From: Coffea arabica
Lineage: Eukaryota > Streptophyta > Magnoliopsida > Gentianales > Rubiaceae
DNA length: 64,000 bases
Assembly (NCBI RefSeq): GCF_036785885.1
Contig: NC_092315.1
Span: 21,182,026-21,246,025, forward strand
Direction of reading: 5' to 3'
Part shown: positions 23,179 through 34,540 of the stretch, in pieces
Numbering within the stretch: position 1 is the stretch's first letter
Layout: each line of letters begins with the position of its first letter
Made by a program: the position numbers and the translations under genes
Notes under the pieces: model-generated
Told to the model about the DNA's origin: nothing
The model's input: only the letters and a program-made list of their open reading frames with translations
Databases searched by the model: none

Positions 23179-23967
23179 GTCATGTTGATTTCGAACGATC
23201 TTAATTTGATAAATATCAGATTTTAGGTTGCTTTATTATGCTTATGTTGATTTTCCTATCTTTTTCTAATCTATAAATTAATACTAATAAGTCCAAATCC
23301 CAAACAAAACCAATCTTTGAGTTTTAAAATTTTCTGTGTTTTGGGGATTATCATCCCAACTCTGCCATAATAGCCTTTATTATCAGAACCAGACAATGCC
23401 ATCTTCTTAAAAAATTTGTACTACTTTGTTATTAGCGACTACTACCTGCTGGCAAGCGGTATTCAGAGGTCCTTGTCTTCCTTCTTCTGCTTTTTGATAC
23501 ATCTATAGCCTGAACCGAGGGACGATTGCATCCGCTGGTTGTGAATGTGCAATGTTGAAGAATCCTTGGACACAACATCTTAAACAAAGAAGCTTTCAAA
23601 GATCTTTAAAAAAAAAAAATCTTTCAAGGAAAAGTTGATTAGTTCAATCGACAAAAGTAATGAGAATCCAAATTCTTGTTCATTAGAGCTAGTTATGGTT
23701 AATTTTTGGCCTCTCAACATTAAAACCAAAATGCCCACCTCAGGGGCTGGCAGTCAAACAGCTTAACGGATCATTTTCTCCTCATTATACAGTATCCCTG
23801 TTTCAAGACTTGAGGATCACCAACTTTACGGACAAAGGTTCACCTTAAAGCTCAGCAATGACAAACTTTAAACGGCAAAATCCACAGCAATCTAAACCCT
23901 TGTTAATTAAACCAATCATCCTTAGAGTTTGCCTCTCCTAACTATAAGACAAAAGCCCCGATATCAT
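23179..23967. other. Intergenic; nothing recognised
   Basis: No coding frame or repeat pair was identified between the chromovirus and the F-box pseudogene. Confidence 0.45.
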
Positions 23968-25075
23968 TCAGGGTCTTGCAATCAAACCGCTTAATGGGAT
24001 GATGTTCTCCTCATAATAGGACTTGTACCCAAGAATACCTTCATCCATCAAGTCTGAGGATGAAGGTGATTTGCCAATCACAGTCTTTTCAAGATTCCCC
24101 TCGGTTGGATCATATATATAAAATTTGGAGGGACAATGGATGTCCACATCTTCGTCAAACAACACCACCTTTCCATCAGGGAGTATACCAACCGGTCCAA
24201 ATCGATACTTCCTTGACGTTGGAAGGTCAAGTTTATGCTCAGTCCACATCCCTGACTCTTGACCATTGCCGTAATAACTAATCACTGCCTCATTATGGGA
24301 CCACGTTCTGACTAAAGCTAGACCAGGTCCAAACTGCAGTGGATAGCAAAACTTAGGCCTGGGAATAATCTGAAACTTCTCATGATCAAGTTCAAAAGCA
24401 ATAAGATGGTTATCTGAATTCGTAGGGCCTAATTTAGTTGGTTCCATCCAGTGTAGAACTCCAGTGAAGCATATGCTACGTGATCTGATTTCCCAAGGTG
24501 CAGGCTTAATGCTTCTCCATGATGAGTCAACACCGAGGGTCAGAATCTCACAATCTAGATTAAGAACGAACTCGGAATTGTCCTCAGGATACAGAATATT
24601 ATCATCATAGTGTATACTGGACAAATCTTGAGTAACTTGTACGATCTACTAGCGGGGTCAAAACCAAGATGGTAACTACAAGAACTGGATTCATGTCTAG
24701 AAACAGGGAGTCGTCTGCATTCTCGGGTGGCAATGTTGCACAAGTACGAATAGTTGCTGTAGTAAAAACATAGATGGCCCTTGACAGTGTCAGTGCAGCC
24801 CATTCTCTCCATGCCGTGATCCAAGGTTAGGTGATGAGAAAGGTACTTAACAGGGCCATCAAACAGGCTTAGATAATAGAAATCTCTTGTCGAATCTTTT
24901 CTCCAGTGGAAGGGCTCAGAAATAAGGAGACCTAGAAATCCACCACGGTGCTCCCTGGCAAAGGACGGATCCTTAATAATTGATTGTCATCGCTTGGAAA
25001 CGCACTTACATCGCATCAGGGACTTGGTTGGAAGCCATGTCAGGATTTCCCATATCATCTCATTAGGAAGTACTT
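23968..25075 (-). pseudogene. F-box protein with F-box-associated domain, disrupted
   Basis: Read on the minus strand from 25075 it begins LPNEMIWEILTWLPTKSLMR, a canonical F-box helix, followed by CKCVSKR and a TGA (24987-24989) where F-box proteins have Trp. The F-box-associated region follows: GFDPASRSYKLLK, then after a frameshift near 24620-24645 LDCEILTLGVDSSWRSI, GVLHWM and LIAFELDHEKFQ, typical of plant CPR1/At3g06240-type F-box proteins, which act as SCF substrate receptors. The reading ends with a stop at 23968. One nonsense codon, one frameshift and the missing native start make a pseudogene the best reading. Sequencing error at two sites is the alternative. Confidence 0.85.
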
Positions 25076-25744
25076 GATTTGGAATGAGACAAGGATAGCA
25101 CGGCAATGGCTTCCCACTTTCTTTGAAATGCCTATTGGTAATCTAGGTTCTTCAGCAATGAGCTCATTCACAGCATCAGCTACACTTGGAAGTGGTGACC
25201 TAACCAAAATCTGTTTTCTTAAAGGCTCAAATTCTGGTGTCAAAGGCACAAGGAACTGGAACAAGCGTTGCTCTTCCTGGAACTTTACATAATAGTCCAA
25301 ACTTGTTAATTCTGGTGGCTCCATCGTAGCCAACTGATCCCATATTCTTGTCATCAGAGAGCAAAATTCTGGAACGCTTCTGTCGCCCTGAACTAATCCT
25401 CGCAAGAAATTCTCCAACTTGTACTTCCGAGCAATATTGACTTTAGTGAACGCTCTTGCTAAATGATGCCATACTTCCTTAGCCAAACTGAATTTCTATA
25501 AATGCTTGCCGATTGACGGTTCCACAGAGTCGTTAATCCAAGTGAGTATTTTAGCATTGACCGTGTCCCATTCAGATAAAAGTTCTGCATAATTTTCAAT
25601 CCCTTCAACTGGTTTCTCAAGAGTTCCATCAACATATTTCCAAGCGTCCTTGCTAATAAGATAATTTTTCATCAAATAAGCCCAAGTTGTGTAGTTGGAC
25701 CAATCAAGTTTGATAGCAACTACCTGACTTCCCTCAGCATCCAT
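25076..25744 (-). pseudogene. Copia-type gag (UBN2-like) fragment upstream of the F-box relic
   Basis: From an ATG at 25744 it reads MDAEGSQVVAIKLDWSNYTT, then KNYLISKDAWKYVDGT, EWDTVNAKILTWI, and after a TAG (25496-25498, likely from CAG) AKEVWHHLARAFTKVN, FLRGLVQGDRSVPEF and LPSVADAVNELIAEE. This is the N-terminal half of a Ty1/copia gag (copia N-terminal domain plus UBN2). It runs without a gap into the F-box segment, which lies in a different frame. No LTR, protease or RT accompanies it, so it is either a transposon relic or half of a chimeric gene. Confidence 0.8.
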
Positions 25745-25800
25745 AACCTTGTCGCACGGTAGTTGTAGTACTAGCAATGCAGATTCTCAGAGACAAAATA

Positions 25801-28590
25801 TCAAACAACTGGTGAGCACAAAAATATACAAACTCGGAAAATAAACTTTTCTTTCTTTTTAAGGGTAGAGGAATTCAGGAATGTAGAACAAATGAGGAGT
25901 ATTTCGTTAATGGTCGATAAAAGGGAAGAAGAGAGAAAATTTCCACCCACAAATAGATTCCAAAGCCGCAAAATTAGAAGCATTTGAAAAAAGAAGAGCA
26001 TCAATATGGAATGGCACTTTAATGCCTAATTTATATCAGTTGTAACAAACTAGACGAGCGGTTGCTTAGTGGCTGAGTTGCCAAGAAACCAGACTTCAAA
26101 AAGAGCAAAGCGTTGTTTTGGCTCCACGAGCAAACAGGACGCCTTTAAATGAAAGCAGATTTTTTTTTTTCCTAAGGAAAAAATGTAGTTTTGGTCCCCA
26201 AAGTTTAGCTTAGGAGCCATTCTAAATTACCAAATTATATTAGTGATTCGTTCAATCTGTATTTCATTTTTGTCATTTTTTTTTACTTTTCCCTTTTTCT
26301 TTTTTTTTCTCCACAATTGGCGCCTATTTTTTCCTTGTAAAATTAATTTAAATAAATTTTGTTTTCTAATTCATGTTTAGTTTCTAAATTAGCCAGCTAA
26401 AATTTTTTCGCGTCCTTCACTAATTCTGGAATCTATTTTTAAAACTCTATTCCAGCTGGAAATTTACATCAATGCGTTTATTTTCCAAGATGAAATTTAA
26501 AGGCCGGCATTATATGGATAACCACAAAAAAAAAACGATCTTGGGAACATAATTTAGTTATTAATCGGTCACTTATTCTATTAAAATTAATCTAGAATTA
26601 GATATATGTTAGCAATGTCTACCTTTGAACGTATCTAAGAAGGTAGATATACACAAAATTAGTCAAGATTTTTAAGAATATAGCTTAACTAATGCCTGGT
26701 CATTAAATTTTAATGGAAAAAATTTTCAAATAAATTAACCTATAACCTTTCTAAATCAATTTCTATTTCATAAGGGATTCTAATTCTAAAACAAAACTTA
26801 AATGTTGGTAGACGTTAAAAACCCCAATAATGCTTAGAATCACATTTATGTTTGGAAATAGATTAAAATCATTAATATTAATAATATGGGCATTATTGGA
26901 AAACGAAAACTAAACCACTAGGATATCTAAATGCATATCTTCATCTTTTTAGTAATTTCTCCCTTTCATTTAGTTACACATATGTGATTATGTGAGTAGT
27001 TAAACTTTAGTATCATGATGATTTTTTTAAAATTTTAGACAAGGGTCACATGACTCCATTCCGATAATAATTGAAAAAAATTGGTCACTTATCCTAGAAG
27101 TACTTTAAATTTGAAAGATTAGGGACCAAATTTGTTTTAACCCAAATTTCGGGAGCTTAAATCGCACATATGCTAAATTTTGAAAACCAAAACTGTATTT
27201 CTCCCCTTTTTTTTTTGAATTACTTGATAACAATAATAGCAATTAAACATGACAAAACTGCAAGCAAACGACACTGTAAAGAACTTAACCAAATTTTGAA
27301 ACAGCATTATGAATTCTCTATTATTGATCATTGGGCAATCTATCCCATTCACAAAGTAATCATCTTTGTGCTACTACATACATAAGCTTGCATCAACTCA
27401 TACTTTTATGGTTGGCAAATCCAATGGAAATTAACATTAAAAAAAAAAGGAAAATTGAACACCGTGCTCTGTTTGTACGCAAAAACTGATGCTGATGATG
27501 GTGAAAGTTGCACAGGATAAAGTGGAATTTGAGTAATTAGTATTGAAACTATAGCTCGAAGATGATTGCTGCTGCCCCTGTTCGGTGAATATATTCTTGA
27601 TGGATGGAGCAAGATATGTTGGAACTGGCATCTTCGACGGGAGAATTGGCAATTCAACTTCAAAATTTAGGGCATGAATTAAAGTTTGCTTGCATATGTG
27701 GGTTTCAGCAAGTGGTCATCTTAGAATTAAATTTCATTTTCCATTTTTGTATTGTTCGTTTTCTATATACTGCTGATAGCTCTTCCCCAAGACCCCTCCA
27801 AAATATCATTCACGAGTAAAATAGCAGCAGTTAGATGAATGAACCAAAAATTTTGCTCTCTCCATTTTTGGGAAAAATCCACTTTTTGTCCATTAACTTT
27901 GAGCTAGGGACACATTTCGTTCCCAAACTTTTATGCACGATACATTTAGTACATGAATTAATAATTTTTTGTCACATTTATTCCAAAAACGATAAATGGT
28001 TTAATTTGAACGGAGAAGACTCGCGTGTCTAGCATGTGACCATTAGGTAGAAACAATTTCTCGGTCAAAATCAACGACCATGTGCTAAAACATCCAAATA
28101 ATTATACCGTTTAGAGCCGAAGTTTGATTTGACAGCATTTCCCTCTTTCCATGTCCCGCTCCAGTAGAAATGGTTAAATTATACTGTTCCTGCTAGTGGT
28201 TACTTGTGTCTTTTGCCTGAAACATATAGATTTTAGCTTGCATAACTGAAGTTGGATCAAAGTGAAAAGAGCAAAAGCTCTTTGGGTATGTTCATCAATA
28301 AAACAGTAGGATAAGCTTGAGGGCATAATAGAAACATTCAAATAATCCATGAACTGACAAATTGGAAAAATAGTAACATTCTTTTTAAACTTCTAACAGT
28401 CCAAAACAAAATCTGAAGCCATTATCATTTAAAGGACGTTACTACCAACTCGAAGTTCTCAGAGAACTCAATTACGTATAAAGAAGAAAGAACATGGTAC
28501 TCAACCCAACAATGAAGTCCCAAACAGCCAGAAATAATGGAGAAAAAAAATATATTTTTTCAGATGCAGAAGCCAATTCAAGCCCCAAAC
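25801..28590. other. Intergenic AT-rich DNA, no supported gene
   Basis: The block 26170-27160 begins and ends with TTTGGTCCC-like phrases in opposite orientation but no clean TIR or TSD could be set. 27870-28010 resembles one arm of a MULE-type TIR (CCACTTTTTGTCCATTAACT) with no partner seen. Short frames at 27170-27820 are not convincing. Confidence 0.4.
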
Positions 28591-28599
28591 AAATATAGA

Positions 28600-31500
28600 G
28601 GACATTCCAGATCACGAAAACACAGAGTCACTAATATTCTAATAAAAGAACTAGAAGAATAATAATAATCCTGAAGAGCATGGGCTTGGGATTTCAGGAG
28701 TGGCTGGAAAGCCTTGACAAGAGTCCTCGTATTTGGCTGGAACTTAGCCCCATACCGCACAGAGACTGCTGCCACTGCTGCTACCTGCATCAACAATAAA
28801 AACAATGAATTAATCTTACCTACACTGACAATATATACCGTCAGCATTGGATGAATAACAACCAAACAAAATTTGAATTTAAAATCTAACTTTTGCATAA
28901 CTGTCATGAATCCAATGGTGATAGTGTATACATTACCAGTGTATATAAGATTTACTCTAAAAGAAAGAGCATTATTAGATTCTCGGTACCCAGCCCCAAG
29001 AAAAGATAAGGGACTTCTGAGGGGCCTGGATAAAGGCAGGGATTTTTGTCACTGTACAACCAAAAACTAAGCCGGATGCAACACAGAGAAGTTGCAGAAG
29101 GGACAAATGGTATGTAGACAGTAGGAGGAGAAGCACGGGAATGAATCTTAACAAACTCCTTTTTGGGGTAAGTAATTGAGCTTTGGATCCATAGATTGTT
29201 TAACTTTGTCCTCGCTTTGTCTCGGAGTTGCCTAGAAACACAAAATTAGTCACATGTTGCCACAGAGATGGAACCTTGGCTGAAAGAAAGCAGAGGGTGA
29301 TAAAAAATGGAGACGGTATTTGACTAAAGGCAGTAAAAAGGGCCATCCAAGGGACAAAAGACTCTTAGGCTCTTGTCCACGAGGCAATGCTGTGATGAAC
29401 AGGCTTCATTCTAGTTAAAAGCTCAAGGGAAACCACTCCAAAGCTATTCATGTTGCTTTTCTGCATCAGTTGCCCTGTCATTGCATATCCACGTTCCATA
29501 TCCACCAGTGAATTAACTGATGAAAATTCTTCAAAAAAAGGAACATCTAGCCACAGATATGTACCAAAAGTACACAAACAAAGCCCCTAGTGACTTAATT
29601 TACAAGCATGATGACTTAAATAGATTGCGATTTCAAGATAACTAATGAACTATGATAACTAACAAGGAAAACTTTGCCAAAAGAAAGAAGGTGCAGATTC
29701 AACCCCATCCAAGACAACAGACAGTGCCAATTTCTTCAAGTTATGAGACTATCCAAATAAAGCACCAAGCATATCAAAACACAACAGTAACTAGCTCTAA
29801 TAGTCAGAAATATGATTTGGTTTTTAAAGTTCAGATAGCAGTTCTATGATATAAGCTATGACTCTTCCAAGAATGTGCTCTATTAGGCAACTAAAACTGA
29901 AAAGCAGGCGTGGCTATTTATTACCATTGAATTGAGAGTATAACTAAATCAAATGAAGGAGATCTTTTCCATAGTTTTACAATTCAATGTGACAAGTCAA
30001 AGGCCCAATAATATATGTAGGATTTAGCAAAGACAACTGTCACTTGTGCCCATATTTTTCTGCTAGCTTTTAAGACAAGCAGCTATTATACTTTGAAAAG
30101 AAAACCAAATTAAAGATGTCATCAACCTAACTCAGTCCATGGTTATTAAACTACTTACCTAGTAAACTGCAACGGTGAAAATTTGAAATCCTGAGAACTT
30201 TTTGAGATGTAAAAGCTATAGAAACCAAACAACTTCTTTATCAAAATGAATGAAATATTCATCAACAATGCTCAATATTTATGTGTGAACTCGTTCATTG
30301 TTGCTACTTGAAACTTGAAAGTGTTGCACACTCGCGTTGCTGCTTGCCGCATGAAAATTTTGTTCTCAATGTTGGATCTAATGCGTATGTTCAGCGAGAA
30401 TTATTGACATCTATTTAGGATTCATAATATATTTTGGTCATAAGAACTATAGAACTCATAGGGTCAACTCAAACTCTCAAATCAATCCACATACTATTAG
30501 CGTATACATCATCTTTCACTTTCCCTAAAAGTGAAAATGTAATTTATTGAACATGCACCGGACAAACCTGCAAAGATTTGTTTAAGAGTTGCCTGAGTTA
30601 AAATTCTAACAAACGCAACCAAAACGACATGCAGGTGCCCATGTACTATATCGTGAAACGGCGATCAGATGTGCATAAACCATCTACTACAGAACCAGAA
30701 TCAATATGAAGATCTATCTCAATATTCAGAATTTGATCCCAACATCTTGTCTTTAACTGTTTGCAAGTGAAAAGAGATTTTCTTAACATGAACTAAACAA
30801 ACCCGCAAAGATTTGTTTAAAAGTTGCTCGAGTTAAAATTCTGAGAGGTGCAACCAAAACTACATCCATTTATAGGCTTACTGTATCTTTGGCAACGTCA
30901 GATGCATAAACTGTTCTCCATACAACCAGAATTAATATCAAGAATTATCACCAAATTTCGGAATTTGTTCTCAATATTTAAGGGTTACTCAACCATTGTG
31001 CTGCTTAGCTTGAACACTCGCAAAACAGGGTACATCCACCCGTAGGAACATCAGCAAGATGCACTGCTTTCATTTTGCAACAATTGTTTGAAGCAAAATT
31101 AGACAAATAGAACAACTTATGTTATCTTTGTTAAGACAGTTAGCACACCTATTAGAATTCCACAGACTACACATCAGAGCCAAAGTCCAAATTACAAGAC
31201 CTGAATTTAGGTATGGTATTGTGGTGTTGATGAAATTGGTAAATCTGGCTGCTTTAGTTTATGAGATATAATCTTGATTGTGAGCAAGAACCTGCAGGAA
31301 ACTTTCTATAGCCCTCATCTATCAATTAAAACATTGCTACGAGTTTCAATTTGTAACATCAAGATTGCATTTGTGCATCTTATAGTAGTTTCTGACTAGA
31401 CACACATGCAATAAAATTGCTCCGGAGTCTTTTTTTCCGGAAACATTAAATATTTTTATTGATAATGTGTATGAACTATACACTTAGTGAGCAAAGGCTC

Positions 31501-34500
31501 AAAGAGAGCTATACAAGTGCATTCAAGCACTGAGGGTGAATCCACTCCTCATCAAAAGATATGTTCAGAGCATAATTGCCTATATGACGATATCTATCAC
31601 TATTCTCATTTCTACACAAAAAAAAAATGAGCATTACACAAACCTAGAGCCTAAGCTACTGATGTCCTCTAGATGATTGGTTCTGATCATCTTCAACAGG
31701 TGTTGCTGTCGGATTCTGACTTGGATTTTAGTCCACTGCTGTTCACTTGCCTTACATAAGGCAAGTCTAACCGCCATAACTTGGTCTACAATCTTGTTTC
31801 CTGAGCTAAACTCCTTCAAGGCCCACTGAGCTACCACTTGTCTGTTGTTATTTTCTGCCAGTATGCCTATTCCCATCATTCTTCCTGTTTTCCGCTTTAC
31901 TGCTAGGCTGATATATATCCTATCATTTTCATCCCCCTCCTCTTGCTGGTCCAGTTCTGCTCTTGTTGTTTCTGGTATGCTCATCTTTCTTTCTTTCTCC
32001 CTAACTTCATTGTATTCCATCCATTCACTCTGTGCCTTTTGTATAGTCTTAAGTGGATGTCTTCGAGATGTATGAAAACCCTGTCATTTCTAGCCTTCCA
32101 AAGCCACCACAGGATATTGACAGTGAAGGCTATATGTTCCATTCCTTCTGGCCTGTTCCTAGCTTCTATCACTACACTCTACCATCTACTGAAATTCCCT
32201 GTATAGTCATCTAGTCCATCCCACTTCACTGGTAACAAATGCCACACTTCTTGAGCTAATCTCCAGAGGAAGAAAAGGTGTTCCACTGTTTCTATGCCTT
32301 CCCCACAACTTTTACATATCGGATCTCCCATCCTGGTTCTGCTATGGATTGTTTCATTGACAGGTAGTGCCAAGTTCATGCATTTCCATATAAACAGCTT
32401 CAATTTGTGCTTGACCTTGAATTTCCACAGATGTTTCCATAGCTTCTTTTTCTCCCAGCTTGTCTCCTCTCCTGTTGCCTCTCTCTGCTGTTGCTGAGTA
32501 CATCTTTGCCTGTTAATGTCTTTATATGCAAAAGTTACTGTGTACTGGCCGTTTCCATTGTATAGCCAAAAAAGGCAATCCTCCCTGTTTGTCTAGATGA
32601 TTGGGATTCTCAGGATCCTCTTTACCTTTTCTTCCTTAAACAATTTAAAGAATAGTGGCCTTTTCCATCTGAAGTTGTGAATCAGGTCCTTTACTTTTTA
32701 GACTCTGCATTCATGAAGTTTAATTGATCTCGGCTTCCCTTGTGGATTCTCAGGTAGCCAGTTATCCTCCCACACCCTTGTACTTTTACCATTCCCAATG
32801 TTCTTTATGGTTCCTTTTTCCACCATCTCCCTTACTCCCATTCGGCTTCACCAAATCCAAGAAGCATTTTGTGGTACTTTGCATCTGAAATGGATTCTTT
32901 GTGGTAGTAATTGGGTTTTAGGACTTTTCCACAAGTTAGGATTTGTCACTAATTTCCACACTTGTTTCCCCAGCATAGCTCTGTGTTAATCTTTGCCATG
33001 AGCGCCAATTAACTTTCTTTTTCCCATTTCCTCTCCCCACCAGAAGTTAGACATCATAGAGCTCAAATCCTTGCACAATCTGACTAGCAGCTTAAAGCAT
33101 GACATGCATGACATAGCATATGCAGGGAGTGCCATTGTCACTGCTTTGAGCAGCACTTCTTTTCCTGCAGCACTAAGCAGTTTGTTCTTCCATTGTTTCA
33201 GCCTCCTTTTACAATTGTCTCTAATGAAGCCACAAATCTGTTGTTTGGTCCTTGTGATCACCATTGGTAACTCCAAGTATTTACCTTAAGACACAACCTG
33301 GATATTCTCAAAATTCTGGCAAATCTCCTTCTGTGCTGTCTGTGTTACATTTTTACTGAAAAACACTGAGGATTTTTCTAGATTTATCATCTGTCCAGAT
33401 CCTTTCTCACACTTAGAATCTCTTTCAACTCAGATGCTTCCTTAGGGTCTGCCTTGCTGAAAATCAGTGATTAAAACCACCAACATATTAATGTGATAAT
33501 AGGTTTTACTTTGAATTCGACTACAAGGTAATAGATGATGCAGACTCCCCCCGAAGTAGAAACAAATTCATATCATAGAAAGAAAATTCAAACGTGGCAT
33601 TTACAGAAGAGATAGAAAGACAAAGGAGTATAAGAACCAAAAAAAATAATAATAATAATAAGAAAGACAAAGGAGTAAAAGGGCATTATGTTGGTACATG
33701 ATAACAAAATGTTCCAAGAACTCGAGTGGAATGAAGATGAGTCAGCCATGTCAGCAGCCTGATTGGAAAGGTTAAAATCTGGAACCTTTGCTCCATAATC
33801 TTCAAACACAACCATATTGCTGGATCTGATACTCCGTGAATTATAGCAGGTAGAACTTTCTCATGCAAATATTCAAGTCCTCTGGCAACATGAACAGTGA
33901 TTCTTGGACCTATAGTACAGCTGAGCACTGATCCCTTCAAGTTTTGCCCCCTTACCATCCTGTGAGCACAAATACAATTCAAGAAACATCTTCAAACCAT
34001 TCATGGTTTCAAAAGATGACTTTGACTCAAATCAAACTGAACAACGCATTCACTAGATGATGTATCAATTTTCTTAGAATGCAATATGTCACACAACAAT
34101 CCCATGGTTGCAAAGTCATAAGCTACCACACAAAGATTCACTTGTACACAGTAACCAAGCAGCTCCACAAGATTCTCAAGCTTTAGCCATAAGGCATACA
34201 AACCTTTAAAAGGCACAACCTACCATTTAGTTGCCTTGAGAAAAGATATGGCAGCATGAAAGGATAAAGAATTGCATACACGGGTACATGATATCAGCAC
34301 TGAATTACTTGACACTTACCTGTGTCAAGAACTCAAATTTTGATTTTGGCTCAGATGACACATCAAGCATTTTCGCAGTCTCAGCTTAACCACTTTCCAG
34401 GTTGAATGGTAGACTCTTCCATAAGACTGTTCACCAGTTAAAAGCCTTTGCCAGAAATTACGCGCCTTTTCTTTCAACTCATCCAGAGATGAAGCAGGCA

Positions 34501-34540
34501 CTTCAATAGGTGCAATTGCCTTTTGCTGTGACATGACAGG
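28600..34540 (-). pseudogene. PTI1-like protein kinase pseudogene with introns retained
   Basis: Minus-strand exon remnants follow the PTI1-like kinase order. 34534-34320: IEVPASSLDELKEKARNF and SYGRVYHSTW, then in a shifted frame LDVSSEPKSKFEFLTQ before a GTAAGT donor. About 34220-34030: LENLVELLGYCV and FATMGLLCDILH. About 33965-33690: ITVHVARGLEYLHEKVLPAI, then FEDYGAKVPDFNLSNQA in another frame. About 29550-29330: [24 protein letters not shown], then PRGQ in a shifted frame. 28790-28620: VAAVAAVSVRYGAKFQP and LVKAFQPLL. PTI1-like kinases act in receptor signalling. The catalytic-loop HRD is lost and several frameshifts and stops are present, so it is dead. Retained splice sites show it is not a retrocopy. 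Confidence 0.88.
31432..33475 (-). mobile_element. 5'-truncated L1-type LINE inside a kinase pseudogene intron
   Basis: On the minus strand, from high to low coordinates: the RT C-terminal half (SLIFSKADPKEASELKEIL, GQMINLEKSSVFFS, then LKQWKNKLLSAAGKEVLLKA and MALPAYAMSC, 33470-32990); a zinc-binding RVT domain (KLFIWKCMNLALPVNETI, CKSCGEGIETVEHLFFL, about 32403-32200); and an RNase H-like tail (about 32020-31634). It ends in a short A tail, seen as TTTTTTT near 31430-31437 on the + strand. Frames are broken. It has the same orientation as the host relic and lies in the intron between the exons at about 33690 and 29550. No TSD was resolved. Confidence 0.8.

Noticed and set aside
26170..27160. 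Possible 1-kb MITE/MULE with TTTGGTCCC ends
   Set aside because: The inverted similarity is only about 15 bp and no 9-bp or other TSD could be aligned.
27170..27820. Short frames on both strands
   Set aside because: No family similarity, overlapping each other, AT-rich; no exon context.
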